NCBI GenBank assembly: GCA_034440575.1
Contig: JAOTOL010001601.1
Coordinates: 1,976,001-2,040,000, forward strand
Direction: 5' to 3'
DNA: 64,000 nt
Source of the DNA: Imbricaverruca yamaguchii
Lineage: Eukaryota; Arthropoda; Thecostraca; Neoverrucidae
Shown here: positions 1 through 26,614 of the stretch, piece after piece
How positions within the stretch are numbered: the first letter of the stretch is position 1
How the letters are laid out: each line of letters begins with the position of its first letter
Notes under the pieces: generated by a model
Seen by the model: only the letters and a program-made list of their open reading frames with translations
Databases searched by the model: none
Told to the model about the DNA's origin: nothing
Made by a program: the position numbers and the translations under genes

Positions 1-422
1 TAGATTATCGGTATAACCTGTTGGTATGTCATTTCATTGCTTTCATTTGCTAAAACATAGTTGTGCACCTGATAATAAGCTAGTTATTGTAACTTTGTTC
101 GAATTTCGCAAGGTTAACTTAATGCACTAGGAAGGTTTTCAAAATGCTTCGAAATCCGAACAGATGGAACTGACCAGACGACGCAAATCGTCCTTCTGAC
201 AAGACGTCATACCGGCATTATCTCCCATTTGTATGTGGAGATTGACTAATATGTTCTTCTACCCGAAAGTTTAGAGTGAATGTTCATGTCATACCTGCAA
301 CTTTTGAGTTACTGACATTGTCCATCTGTGGGTCTAGAGCGGCAGACGTGCCTGTAGGTTTGTAGTGGCGATTATCTGCCATCTGTAGATCTGGAGTGAC
401 CGGTACTGCACCCCATCGGTAG
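1..422. other. Upstream part of a VPS16 intron
   Basis: I see no coding exon here. The right half (about 318-440) carries three degenerate copies of a motif like CCATCTGTAGGTCTGGAG, starting near 320, 378 and 411. The last copy runs through the 3' splice site (cggtag|GTG) into the first VPS16 exon of the window. The N-terminal exons of VPS16 must lie to the left of the window. Confidence 0.5.
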
Positions 423-2383
423 GTGTGGAGCGACTCTGCTGCTGTATTCCGTATCGGATCCATCGACCCTGCAGCCCTTCTGCTTGAAACCCATCGAGAG
501 TACGAGGTCAGTGTCGCAAGCATGGGTGGGCACATCACTGTGAGTCACTGCCGCACGTGGGTGGGCCGTTGGTCGCCGGGCATAAGGTGCGTGTTGCCCA
601 CTAGTTCGCGCGGTCGGTACGACGCTGGCGCAGCAAGAGGTCAGCGCCGTGAGTTCATGCTCCGTCCCACGTGCTGACCGACACCACCAGTATGAGATCA
701 GTTTCAGAAGTAGGAGAGCAAAACCGGGAATATCAGGTCAGTGTGGGGTGTAGTCATTGCGTCCAAATTCGGAAAGTTTGGTGGAGAACGACACAACTGT
801 AAATATGTTTGCAGCATTCATCAGTGCATATATAAAGCATGCCAAAGATACACACTATAGCATGCAGCTAGCATTGATTTCCTCGGCTTCACATTTGTGT
901 AGAGGTGTAGGGCACTGCAGAGGCAAAACATGTAACTGGGAAGTCAAGGTCAACCGGTGGCTGTTTCGTCAGACGCACGTCGTTCTGGTGTCATTTCAGT
1001 GCGTATAGTGTCACTAGGTTGAACAAAGTGGCTTGTTGTGCGGATGTTGAACGACGAATCGGGCTATGGATCTGATACGTACAATGACTGTAGATCCATC
1101 TTTGAAGCTAACTTGAATTCTAAATATTGTGAATGGTTATTTTAAGTCGATTTTAAACCTGTGTAAGTCGATCGTACATTCTGGTGACCACAAACATGAT
1201 ATTAGTTTTAGTCATTCTATTGGCAGTCAGCATTCCGGCTTGTCTGTTCCCTGCATACCAAACAATAGGTCTAAGTGATAACATAATTCGAGCATCTTTT
1301 TATAGCATGTTGCGAATTCGGAACAAAAGTCACATGACTAAGTTTCTTAGTTTCATGGCAGTTATTTCACAGGAAGTGGAAATTGAGGTGAGGTGAAATT
1401 AATTGAAGCATGTACAATTTACAAATATACTGGAAGTGGCTTTCCAACATCAAATGTCCGCCAAGGTGAAATATGATACCCGTTCTTATCTGAGGTACGC
1501 AAACCCCTATGATCTGCCCTCGGCTTTCGATCGGAGTGAAACAAGATGTCATTACCCTAGAAGTTTAAGCCGTGATAGTTTGGTCATAACCTTGGTTGGT
1601 TATTAGTTTTACGACACATCGACCGTTGAGTCATGTAGCGTCGCCAATCTCTCACGCCGGTTGGTCGCGGGCGAAGAGTAGCGACAAGTGAGACTCGAAC
1701 CCACAACCTTTCGATTGCGAGACGAGCAACTTACCCCTAGGCCACTCGTCCCCTTGGTTATAACCTTAACCGTATATGCTGTGATTATTTTGCTCTCTTG
1801 TCTCTAGCCTGTATTATGTCTCTGTTTCTAACCCTCTTCCTCTTTTTGTTCGTGACTGGCGTGTTCCTTCAGAAAATAATTGACCATTCATGTGACCCAC
1901 ATCATTTTCACGTATCTTTAGAAGAGCTTTGCGGGACGAGTGGTCTAGTGGTAAGTTGCCCGTCTCACAATCGAAAGATTGTGGGTTCGAGTCTCACCTG
2001 TCGCTATTCTTCGCCCGCGACCAATCAGCGTGAGAGCTTGGCGACGCTGCATGACTCGACGGTCGACGTATCGTAAAACCAATAACCACCACCAGAAGCG
2101 CTACGCACTGCGGTGTCATCGGTTCCATGTTCGGTGTCTTCAGAAGCGCAGTCACCGCGCTGATGAGTACCTGCGCATGATCTGGAGCAGACTCAGCCAG
2201 GCAGTCACGTCCTGTATTGAGGCAGCCGCCCACGAACACAACCCCCAGGTCCAGAAGCTGCTGCTCACGGTTAGTACCGGACGGAGGATGTGGCTTCTCG
2301 AAATGTGATCACTATGTTCATTAACAAATTTGCACATTCAACCACTAAAGATAAGATCCAAAAATAAACCATCATATATATAT

Positions 2384-2429
<46 letters not shown>

Positions 2430-5400
2430 ACACTTTAATGTCAATACATGCCTTATTTTTCAACCTAACAGCATTTAGGTTGTGATATCATTAATCAGCT
2501 AGGGTAAATTCCAAGCATAGGAATATTCCACATAGAGATGCCGATTTTACCTTACCATTAAATATGTAGCGGAATGTCTTTTTTAAAATAAGCACGTTGC
2601 GGAGTATCCCGGAAATATTACTCTGTCTTTTAACCTTCAATTCAGCACAACCTAGGTTTCCAGGGACATTTTTGTGAAGTCTCAACTGAACACACGTTGT
2701 ATGTCGTTCTTACATTGACATAACAATTTAGCGTCCCTCCCCCACCCCCCGCTGATATCAGTGACGTAATGTGGAGCATTTCTGACTCTTCCAATATCTA
2801 ATGCTTTCCAATATTGGTCGCATGTGTCGCGGTATTATTTTGACGTCGCATAATCCTGTTATCCTTTTCTCTGCTCGTGTGGAGTTTTTCAGCGTTGGCT
2901 TCTATTGTGAACTCTCATAGCCGTTAGATTTTCTGGTAAAAAGAAATCCGAAATTAAATTCCACCCCTCGCTTGTATCATACTCCGGACTTGCAGACACG
3001 GTGTGCTGTAGGTGGGGCGGCCGTCTCGTTGCTGACTGGGGGCTGGCGGACGCCACGCACCGTTGATCACGTAGTTCGCGATGCCCGCAGGCGGCTCAGT
3101 ACGGCAAGAGTTTTGTGAAGGGCATGGACCCGGAGCCGTTCGTGTCCACCTGCCGCTACCTGCGCGTGCTTAACTCGCTGCGTCACCACAGCCACGGCAT
3201 CCCCGTCACCATGGCCCAGTAGGTGCTGGGGATCATACACCAACTGTGTACGTGTGTACTGTGTTTTTTTACGAATAATCACTGGGTGGGTACATTTATA
3301 AAATGGACACTTATGCTCAAGGGGAGTGGCACCTATGTCCAAAGTAATGGGACAATTGGAAGGGGAAGCATAAAAAGACGTAACGGCTCGGTGGGAAAAC
3401 TAAAAACCTGGGTGGAAGTTACTACCCAGTTAATATGCTAAAATCACCGATGTGCATCACGTGATATTCACTCTACAGTACCACCGTGAGAGGGAACGTT
3501 CGTATGCAGACCTCTGGTCAGATCTAAGTGCAATTTATTTGTACGGAAATTGGTTTAACTTTTTGGTGTGGATGAAGAGGGATGTGTACACATATACACA
3601 CGCACACATATATATGTATGTATGTATGCATGCATACATATTTTTGCAGCTGGTGTGTGACTCGCCTGACGCTATAAGTGACGTGCCGGTTGTGAACCAG
3701 ACTGCGCCAGATGCCCGTGTCGTCACTGCTGGATCGGCTGATGCGGCGGCGTCTGCACTTCCTGGCGCTGCGCGTGTGTCGCCACCTGCAGACGCCGCCA
3801 GCCGAGGGAGAGCGGCGCGTGCTGGAGGCCTGGGCAAAACACGTGGTCGTGTCGGCCACCGCCGACAGCCAGCACGTGGCGCACGAGATCGCCGATCGGC
3901 TCGGCCAGCAGTCGGGCATCTCGTACGCTGACGTGGCCAAGACGGCAATAGCGGCCGGCAAACGCGGTACTGCCATACAGGTGGGGCTTGGGCCGGCGAA
4001 CGCGGCACTGCCATACAGGTGGGGCTGGGGCCGGCAAACGCGGCACTGCCATACAGGTGGGGCTTGGGCCGGCAAACGCGGCACTGCCATACAGGTGGGG
4101 CTTGGGCCGGTGAACATGGCACTGCCATACAGGTGGGGCTTGGGCCGGTGAACATGGCACTGCAATACAGGTGGGGCTTGGGCTGGTGAACATGGCACTG
4201 CAATACAGGTGGGGCTTGGGCTGGTGAACATAGCACTGCAATACAGATGGGGCTTGGGCTGATGAGTGTAGCACTTCCATACAGGTGAGGCTGAAGCGGG
4301 TGTACGCGGCGCTGCCACACAGATGGGGCGACACTGCCATACGAGTGTGGCTAGGGCTGGTGAATGCGGTGCTGCCACGCAGGTGGGGCTGGGGCCGCTG
4401 AGCGCGACACTGCCATCCAGATGGGGCTGGGCTGGGACGAGCCTTGCACCTGGGGTGGGCATGGCCAAGTGGTTAATGTGTTGAGCTCTGGATGCCAAAG
4501 GTCCCGGCTCAACGCTCGCACCACTCAGGATATTTCACAATCCAGCGACCCACCGGCGATGCAGTGGGTGGCGCCATTAGCCGTGATCGTGCATAAAGTG
4601 CGTCGTGAAACTTTGAACAACAGAAATGTTTTGAACCTGCTTAGTGGATTGGCGTGGTATCATTCATTTCACATATAAATGCCACTAATGTGGAGGCAGC
4701 AGTACTGGGGGACGAGTAGACTAGGGGTAGGTCACTCGTCTCACAATCGAAAGGTCGTGGGTTCTAATTTCGCCTGTCACTACTCTTCGCCCGTGACCAA
4801 TCGGCGTGAGAGATTGGCGACGCTACATGGCTCACCGGTCCATGTGTCGTAAAATCAATAACCAACCAACCGGAGGTAGCAGTGTTGAGCACCTGACGCA
4901 TTCTCTGGACCGCTGCCCTCCCCAGTTGCTGGCGCTGGAACAGCAAGCCCGCAGGACGGTGCCGCTGCTCATCGACCTCAACATGTGCGACGATGCGCTG
5001 CAGCGGGCCGCCGAGTGCGGTGACCCCGACCTGGCGTACGCGACCCTTCTGCAGCTGCGCGACGCCAGGGGCCGCGCCGAGTTCCAGGTGGGCTTGCGAC
5101 ACGTTCGGTGCTCGCCTGGCGGGCGCTGCTGGACGGACGTGATGTGTTGCCAGGCTGGCGTGGCTGACGGGTTTGTGTGATCTGCTGCGATGAGGTCGAG
5201 GGGTACCGCGAGACGGCACGCTGGTGGGGCACACACTGACTGGTTACCGATACACCGATCCCCGTTTCCGTGCGAAATGTCCGAAAAGGAAGCCTGTGTA
5301 GCTGAGCTGCTTTCTGTGTGGTACCGGGCTGGATGAGTGTGCGTGAGTGCGTGCAAACAGCTAGGCACCTCACCGCTCTGTGTGTGTGGTGAAGGGCTCT

Positions 5401-8400
5401 ATGAGTCCGCAGTGAGGTGCCTTGACCCAGCCACCTCACCACTATCTGCTTCTGACGTGGTGACGCACATCGTGGGATGCTGGATGTGTGACTGCTGTCC
5501 TTGTGTATCGATTTATGTTGCGGTAAATTCTGCTTTGGTTGCGCAGTGTGAGTGCATTGGTAGTGTCAAGTGGTGCAATCGCATGCCCGATATTTTGGGT
5601 ACGCGATTGCTTCATTGATGGCGTAATATGCTTTGTGTGGAGGCAGCGTTGCGACTGCATATGCTCACACAACATCCGTCAGCAAGTTCTATTAAATCCT
5701 TGTTTTCTGTGGGTTCATTCAGGGAGGAACGATTTCTTGTTGTAGTTTTGAACTATCTGTCGATGGATTATGGTTTTGGTCTCCTTGCAGATGCTTATCC
5801 GGAACTACCCACTCCTGCAGTCGCTCTATGTCAAATTTCTGCGCGAGCGGGGTCAGACGGAGTTGCTGCGTGACACCATGATTCAGGAGGATGACTTCCA
5901 CGGCCAGGCCAGGCTGCGGATCGTCGAGTCACAACAGGAAACGGTGCGGCTCAATCAGTGTTCTCAAATTCCCGCAGTTCGGTCACATGTTCGATGTCAA
6001 AAATGTCTCACTATTGATGATGCGTACTGTAAATATGGATGGAAAATACATTCCCCAGAATTTCACACCAAATGCATATGAAGCATCGCCATAATACTAT
6101 TCAAGCCTCCAGCCAGCATGAGAGCTGTCCCGGTGCCAACGACTGCTATGGACAACGACAAAACCTGCTGTGTTATACCCGTGCAATGCCTAGTGACTCA
6201 TATTAGCCAGCTGACTTTCTAAGCAAATAGCCAGAATATGAGCGATTTTCATCTCGCAAGAATGAAGTAAAGCAGAAACCAACCGGGTGATGTGAAAAAA
6301 AGCATGAGAGATGTGCTTTCGACACCTAAATGGCACCCAACTTCGGAGCTAACGTATGGAGGAAAGAAGCTCACAATGAGGTGCAGAAGACGATGAACTT
6401 AAGCTAAATACAATGTTATGTTATTTTATATCAATTTCTTGTTATTTTACACACTAAAGCGATGTGGATATTGAAGTTTAAGTACACATAACTCCATGTA
6501 AGTGAACAGGAATGCACGGCAACAGCAACAACAGCATTTTCATGTCATGCTGTGTCGGGCAACATTTTTCTGTGCAAAAGTGCACATGCACATGGGTAAC
6601 CTTACCACTTCCTGTTAGAGGGTAGAATCATCCAGGATGCATCAATTTTTTTATTAGCTGTAGATATTGCATCAAAAAGTTGCTTGCCTAGCTCGTTGTG
6701 GAAAACTGCAAGTGAAATATTTCAGGTAGATAAAATAAGAAAAGATATAAAATACACTGACCATCCCGACATGACCCATTCCTCTGTCGATAAGCCTTAA
6801 CCCGCCACGACCCCAGCACAAACAAAGGTCATCTGTTCACAGCGGGTTGATCTGCGCATCTCGCATCTGGTCGCCGCGCAAGATTGCTTCAAGAGAGCCA
6901 AGGACGTGTTCTTTGCCACCCAAACAGAAGACCAGCATAAGCTGTTGAAGTACCAGGTGAGAGGCGCCCAGCTAAGCTGTTGCTGTCTGTGGCGTACCGA
7001 CGTGCTAGCCTACTGGATGGTCAGAATGTTGGTTCAGAGCAGGCAGTAGTTGGGGCGGGGATGGCTGGGTGGTTAAGGTGTCGGGCTATGGGTTCCAAAG
7101 GTCCCGGGTTCGACACTAGCGCCACTCAGGGCATTTCCCAATCCCCCGGCCCACCGGCGAAACAGCGTGGGCGGCGCCATTAGCCGTGAATGTGCATAAA
7201 GTGCGTCGTGAACCACCCAATAAACAAACAGGGCAGGCAGTACATGGCCAGAGGGGCGCGCGGCAGTCGCTCGTATACGTCTGGTAGTCAGGTCGAGCGT
7301 CAGCTCTGACCGCAACTGGGTTCCCAGAAGGCCACCGAACCAGGCACACACAGAGTCTGTTGTCATCCAGCTCGGGATGGCAGGATGAGCGTGTTCGCCG
7401 CGCAACAGTTGTGATGACTTCCAGGTGCTCCTTGATTATGTATGAAGCTCGTGATTTGGGGTGCGCACAAGCGCACTTACTGACCGGGCCTGTACGCTGT
7501 TCGATGCAGTCTTCTCTGGAGGATAGTTGCAACCGGGAGTTTGTCGGACTGTCCCTGCACGACACCATCAAACGGCTTATTTTGTCGGAGCAGCACAAGC
7601 TGGCCGACGGTCTGCGCAACGAGTACAAGATCTCCGACAAACGGTCGGTGCCGAGAGTGGTCAGATGCCGTCCGGGTCCATCGTGCTGGAGATCGTGTGT
7701 TTAGTCGCGATTGCTGTGTTTGTCATTTGTCATTTGGGGACAGTGCAAGGTTAATATCCGACAGGTCACATTTTAAGCGAAATACTGCCTGGTATGCGGT
7801 AACAGGTTCCGTCGTATGAAGTCACAGGTTAGTGGCCTTCGTGACAACTTCAATGTGTTGTACCACGAGGTCCACACATAATTCCTCATTAGCTATGTCG
7901 AGAGGCTTGTGCACTAACGAGCACCGTTTTACGTGGACCCGAAGAATTGCTTCGCAGTTTCTCCCTGCACGGGCTAGGATCAACTGATTGTGCAATGTTA
8001 CCTGTTCGTACAACGCAACGACCATGTGTAGTGCAATAATTTACCTGTTCGCATTTGCTACAAGTCGCCCAGTGCTTACAGAACGACAGTGCCATCCTAG
8101 TTGGTAGATGTATCCATGGTTGATGTTTCCGGCACATGGCACGCTACGGAACGAGACTACCAGTAGTTGACACCCCGCGACCACTAGGCTGTCGGCCGTT
8201 GACTGACCCGTGCTGCTGACACAGCACGCGCACACTGTCACCTCTGTTGTGTCGTGTCGCTTCGGCAGATTTTGGTGGACCAAGTTGTTGGCTCTAGCCG
8301 AGGGCGCCCAGTGGGCAGAACTGGAGAAGTTGGCCAAGAATAAGAAGTCGCCAGTGGGTTATGAGGTAAATTCGGCGCATTTTATGCCCTTTAGCCATCG

Positions 8401-10192
8401 GCAAGTGCACTCAACCTCTTTATTCCAATTTCATTGTTGTTTTCCTCTGCCTGATCGGTCCATTTTTCTTAGTTTATATTTTTATGCAGATGTTTGCCCG
8501 TGTTTACAATATCTGCCGTGAATGTGTGTTACCAACTATATCTGTGTGTTGGGTTCGGCACGACTGTTGGTAGACACCCCTGGGGCAGTTGTCACGGCTG
8601 TGTAGTAATAGACGTGTGGCTATTGTCACGATTGTTCCGAGGTGTGGTGGTGCTTACAACTGGTGCTGGATGCGGGTGTGTCCGTAGTCACGATTGTTCC
8701 GAGGTGTGGTGGTGGTCACAACTGGTGCTGGATGCGGGTGTGTCCGTAGTCACGATTGTTCCGAGGTGTGGCGGTGGTCACAACTGGTGCTGGATGCGGG
8801 TGTGTCCGTAGTCACGATTGTTCCGAGGTGTGGCGGTGGTCACAAGTGGTGCTGAATGCGCGTGTGGCTATTGTCACGATTGTTCCTAGGTGTGGTGGTG
8901 GTCACAACTGGTGCTGGATGCGCGTGTGGCTATTGTCACGATTGTTCCGAGGTGTGGTGGTGCTTACAACTGGTGCTGGATGCGGGTGTGTCCGTAGTCA
9001 CGATTGTTCCGAGGTGTGGTGGTGGTCACAACTGGTGCTGGATGCGGGTGTGTCCGTAGTCACGATTGTTCCGAGGTGTGGCGGTGGTCACAAGTGGTGC
9101 TGGATGCGCGTGTGGCTATTGTCACGATTGTTCCTAGGTGTGGTGGTGGTCACAACTGGTGCTGGATGCGCGTGTGGCTATTGTCACGATTGTTCCGAGG
9201 TGTGGTGGTGGTCACAACTGGTGCTGGATGCGGGTGTGTCCGTAGTCACGATTGTTCCGAGGTGTGGTGGTGGTCACAACTGGTGCTGGATGCGGGTGTG
9301 TCCGTAGTCACGATTGTTCCGAGGTGTGGTGGTGGTCACAACTGGTGCTGGATGCGGGTGTGTCCGTAGTCACGATTGTTCCGAGGTGTGGTGGTGGTCA
9401 CAACTGGTGCTGGATGCGGGTGTGTCCGTAGTCACGATTGTTCCGAGGTGTGGTGGTGGTCACAACTGGTGCTGGATGCGCGTGTGGCTGTGACCCACTA
9501 TCCAGTCGTTGGCTCTCCGTGTCCGCAGCCATTTGTGGACGCCTGTCTGGAGCACGGTAACCTGGTCGAGGCCAAGAAGTATGTTTCGCGAGTGACAGAT
9601 GACAAGAAAGTGAAGTACTACGTCAAAGTCGGGTGCGTACCGATGCTGTAACACAGACCCTGTTACGATGACGGAGTGGATTCCGCACTGATATTGGATT
9701 TAGATCGCACAAAATTAGATCACACTCACGAGAGTCAAACTCCACTGCGATGATGCTCGGTTCGTGCAGCCCGCTGCGATGACGTCACCAGTTTTGGTGG
9801 GCCATTTTCGCTTCATTCACATTTCAGGTGAAAACATGCCAGACTTTCCTCCCCACAAAATAGCGTAAAGAACGCAACAGGATTGCCATCGCCTTGCCTT
9901 CGTGTACCTTCGGGGATCTTTGGTGCGCATCAGCCCTCGCATGCATCGATTCATCGTTAACAATAACCAGTAGCAGACCCCGCGTCGAACTGGCCTTGGC
10001 TGAGAGCCGCGAGCGCGAGCCATCACGTGCCGGTCGGTCCGGTCGCGTTACAGGCAGCTGGAGGACGCGGCCAGGACGGCGTACGAGCAGCGCAACAGGG
10101 AGGCGCTGGCTCATGTCGAGACGATGTGCGCCCCCACCAACCGCCAGCTGCTGGACCAGATCACGCAGTACCGACAGAACCTGCGGTCCTGA
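423..10192 (+). CDS. VPS16: VPS16, core subunit of HOPS/CORVET (C-terminal 11 exons)
   Basis: VPS16 is a shared core subunit of the CORVET and HOPS complexes that tether endosomes, lysosomes and autophagosomes; its C-terminal helical solenoid recruits the SM protein VPS33A (established knowledge). Exons: 423-506, 2144-2269, 3091-3222, 3711-3980, 4926-5087, 5791-5943, 6843-6956, 7510-7643, 8269-8365, 9529-9632, 10054-10192. Phases agree at every junction and all introns are GT-AG. Recognisable pieces include [102 protein letters not shown] and NKKSPVGYE. About 503 codons are present; the family is usually about 830-840 residues, so the N-terminal beta-propeller lies off the left end. One oddity: the third exon ends in an in-frame TAG (3220-3222) directly before the only good donor. 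The first exon boundary is the least certain. Confidence 0.93.
1594..1753 (-). mobile_element. tRNA-derived SINE, family A, reverse copy
   Basis: On the minus strand it begins GGGACGAGTGGCCTAGGGG, has tRNA-like A and B boxes (B box GTGGGTTCGAGTCTCAC) and ends in a CAAAACCAATAACC-type tail. It is flanked by a 14-bp target-site duplication, TTGGTCATAACCTT (1580-1593) and TTGGTTATAACCTT (1754-1767), with one mismatch. That defines the insertion cleanly. Confidence 0.85.
1933..2093 (+). mobile_element. tRNA-derived SINE, family A
   Basis: The head GGGACGAGTGGTCTAGTGG and B box GTGGGTTCGAGTCTCAC are followed by the body shared with the copies at 1594, 4707 and 20654 and the tail GTAAAACCAATAACCACC. 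Degenerate 13-bp duplications flank it (1920-1932 and 2094-2106, three mismatches). Its right end lies about 50 nt upstream of the VPS16 exon at 2144. Confidence 0.85.
2270..3090 (+). other. VPS16 intron
   Basis: The left part holds the TA microsatellite and the remainder is AT-rich unique sequence. I recognise no further gene or mobile element. It ends in the acceptor gatgcccgcag before GCGGCTCAGTAC. Confidence 0.6.
2377..2427. repeat. (TA)n/(CA)n microsatellite
   Basis: An alternating TA and CA dinucleotide tract in a VPS16 intron. Confidence 0.9.
3954..4440 (+). repeat. 38-bp minisatellite straddling a VPS16 5' splice site
   Basis: The unit is 38 bp and contains the string ATACAG|GTGGGG. 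The first, partial copy (3954-3980) is the last 27 coding bases of the 3711-3980 exon (residues AGKRGTAIQ). The array therefore begins in the exon and repeats exon end plus donor into the intron. Donor-like junctions recur at about 4018, 4056, 4094, 4132, 4170 and 4208, with mutated ones near 4246 and 4284. Copies become degenerate to the right. The reading frame stays open through the array to 4151. Confidence 0.9.
4452..4622 (+). mobile_element. tRNA-derived SINE, family B
   Basis: It begins GGGGTGGGCATGGCCAAGTGG (A-box-like), has the B-box-like GGTCCCGGCTCAACGC, then the body CCACTCAGGATATTTC...GGCGCCATTAGCCGTG and ends CATAAAGTGCGTCGTGAA. The same body occurs at 7051 (+) and 43552 (-), which shows a dispersed family. 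The exact right end is uncertain. Confidence 0.8.
4707..4871 (+). mobile_element. tRNA-derived SINE, family A
   Basis: It has the same head, body and CAATAACCAACCAACC tail as the other family A copies. Degenerate 15-bp flanking duplications GGAGGCAGCAGTACT (4692-4706) and GGAGGTAGCAGTGTT (4872-4886) mark the insertion. It lies in the VPS16 intron just upstream of the exon at 4926. Confidence 0.85.
5088..5790 (+). other. VPS16 intron
   Basis: Intron between the 4926-5087 and 5791-5943 exons. It has GT-rich stretches and a partially duplicated ctcaccrct / gaggtgcctt motif around 5360-5450, and no recognisable gene. Confidence 0.6.
5944..6842 (+). other. VPS16 intron
   Basis: Unique AT-rich intronic sequence. 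Around 6270-6450 it resembles 37430-37580 (both contain gatgtgaaaa, a tttcaacacctaa-type string and ttatttta...tcaatttcttgtt), so both may be decayed copies of one dispersed repeat. No coding sequence is seen. Confidence 0.45.
7051..7232 (+). mobile_element. tRNA-derived SINE, family B
   Basis: The A-box-like GGATGGCTGGGTGGTTAAGG, B-box GGTCCCGGGTTCGACAC and 3' part GCATAAAGTGCGTCGTGAA are followed by CCACCCAATAAACAAACA. A 10-bp duplication GCAGGCAGTA occurs on both sides (7039-7048 and 7233-7242). It sits in the VPS16 intron between the 6843-6956 and 7510-7643 exons. Confidence 0.85.
8610..9490 (+). repeat. 62-bp minisatellite in a VPS16 intron
   Basis: About 14 copies of a GT-rich 62-bp unit containing CGATTGTTCCGAGGTGTGG, in two interleaved variants (GCGGGTGTGTCCGTAGTCA and the shorter GCGCGTGTGGCTATTGTCA). 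It fills most of the 8366-9528 intron and ends about 38 nt before the exon at 9529. Open frames through it are repeat artefacts. Confidence 0.93.
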
Positions 10193-10406
10193 GACGACCG
10201 GGAGGTGCGACTGGTCTTGACGCGCGAGACTGCGGTCTGGAGGCGTGGTCTGTGGTCCGCAAACGTGGACGTTTGTATGTTCTTGTGACGTAGAACAGTG
10301 AGTCTGATGCGGACTATGGCCATACAGCGTGGAAATTCGGCCGGGAGAAGTTGCTGGAGACATGGAACACTCAGGAGGCGTGGTGGTACTGTTGAGGTAC
10401 CAGGGA

Positions 10407-10412
10407 ATTAAA
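10407..10412 (+). terminator. Candidate VPS16 poly(A) signal (ATTAAA)
   Basis: ATTAAA lies about 215 nt after the VPS16 stop. It is the best match to a poly(A) hexamer on the plus strand before the VPS33A side. It is not supported by transcript data. Confidence 0.35.
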
Positions 10413-10480
10413 GGTCATTATTGGAAAGAATGTATACTTGTATATGTATACATACTATCAGTGCAGATGTATCGAGTTCG

Positions 10481-10501
10481 CTGTCGCGATTATCGCGACA
10501 G
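10481..10501. other. Perfect 9-bp hairpin with 3-nt loop
   Basis: CTGTCGCGA-TTA-TCGCGACAG is a perfect inverted repeat between the convergent VPS16 and VPS33A genes. It could form in either 3' UTR. Confidence 0.6.
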
Positions 10502-10590
10502 TTTAGCTTCTCCACGTGTTTATTTCGTGTATGACACTCATGCAGCAGAGACGAACAATACATGGAGCGTTGCTTTTACTTGTTTTTGTT

Positions 10591-10596
10591 TTTATT
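10591..10596 (-). terminator. Candidate VPS33A poly(A) signal (AATAAA)
   Basis: TTTATT on the plus strand reads AATAAA on the minus strand, about 540 nt past the VPS33A stop. With the VPS16 candidate at 10407 the two 3' UTRs would not overlap. This is inference from the hexamer only. Confidence 0.35.
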
Positions 10597-11136
10597 CATG
10601 AGCTTATTACATTTTAGCTTCAATGCAGTTTATCATACGGTCATTAGCATACATTTCCCAATGCCAGGTTAAATGAAGTGGCATGCTCATAGGCAATATA
10701 ATACAGAATCGGCTAGTTTAGCACGACTGCTAATTATAAGATGTATCAACGGATCTTCATTTCATGCCACGTCTATTTATATTTTTCGCAGTTGCCACAC
10801 GGCCGCATCAAATATCACCACGGTGTTTGAAAAGCTCAACATATGTGTGGTGACGAGGTATTCCAATCATACATACCAGGAGTGATACGCCATTAACACT
10901 CATATCGCTGATGATGTCACAACTGTCGTTCGTTGTCTGAACACAACCGACAGTTTGAACAATAATTCACGTCCACATGAATTGCATCGCAGAACATGTG
11001 TTAAGTAAACGCATGATACAGTCACTCGACAGCGCTGTGTACAACAGTGAGTGTCTGAGTGCATAATGGCATGCGACGGCTGGCTTGCAAAGTGACGAGA
11101 AAGACACGCAAAACACTGGACCACATTGAGACTTGA

Positions 11137-26614
<15,478 letters not shown>

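Larger units (their letters stand above)
507..2143 (+). other. VPS16 intron with two SINEs
   Basis: This is the intron between the first two VPS16 exons in the window. Apart from the two opposed SINE copies described separately (1594-1753 and 1933-2093) I find no coding or structured sequence. Around 507-720 it is GC-rich with several donor-like GTCAGTG/GTGAGT strings. Confidence 0.6.
10193..11136. other. Intergenic 3'-3' spacer between VPS16 and VPS33A
   Basis: The two stop codons are 944 bp apart in convergent orientation. This spacer must hold both 3' UTRs. I see one good hairpin (10481-10501) and candidate poly(A) signals for each strand, and no other gene. Confidence 0.7.

Noticed and set aside
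1933..2005. Functional tRNA gene
   Set aside because: The A and B boxes belong to a SINE head; the same body and tail occur in four dispersed copies with target duplications.
3524..4498. Minus-strand frames of 205-324 codons rich in Pro, His and Cys
   Set aside because: Antisense of a VPS16 exon and its 38-bp minisatellite, with no domain.
8610..9490. CRISPR-like array or repetitive secreted protein
   Set aside because: No unique spacers, eukaryotic intron context, and the frames are by-products of a 62-bp unit.
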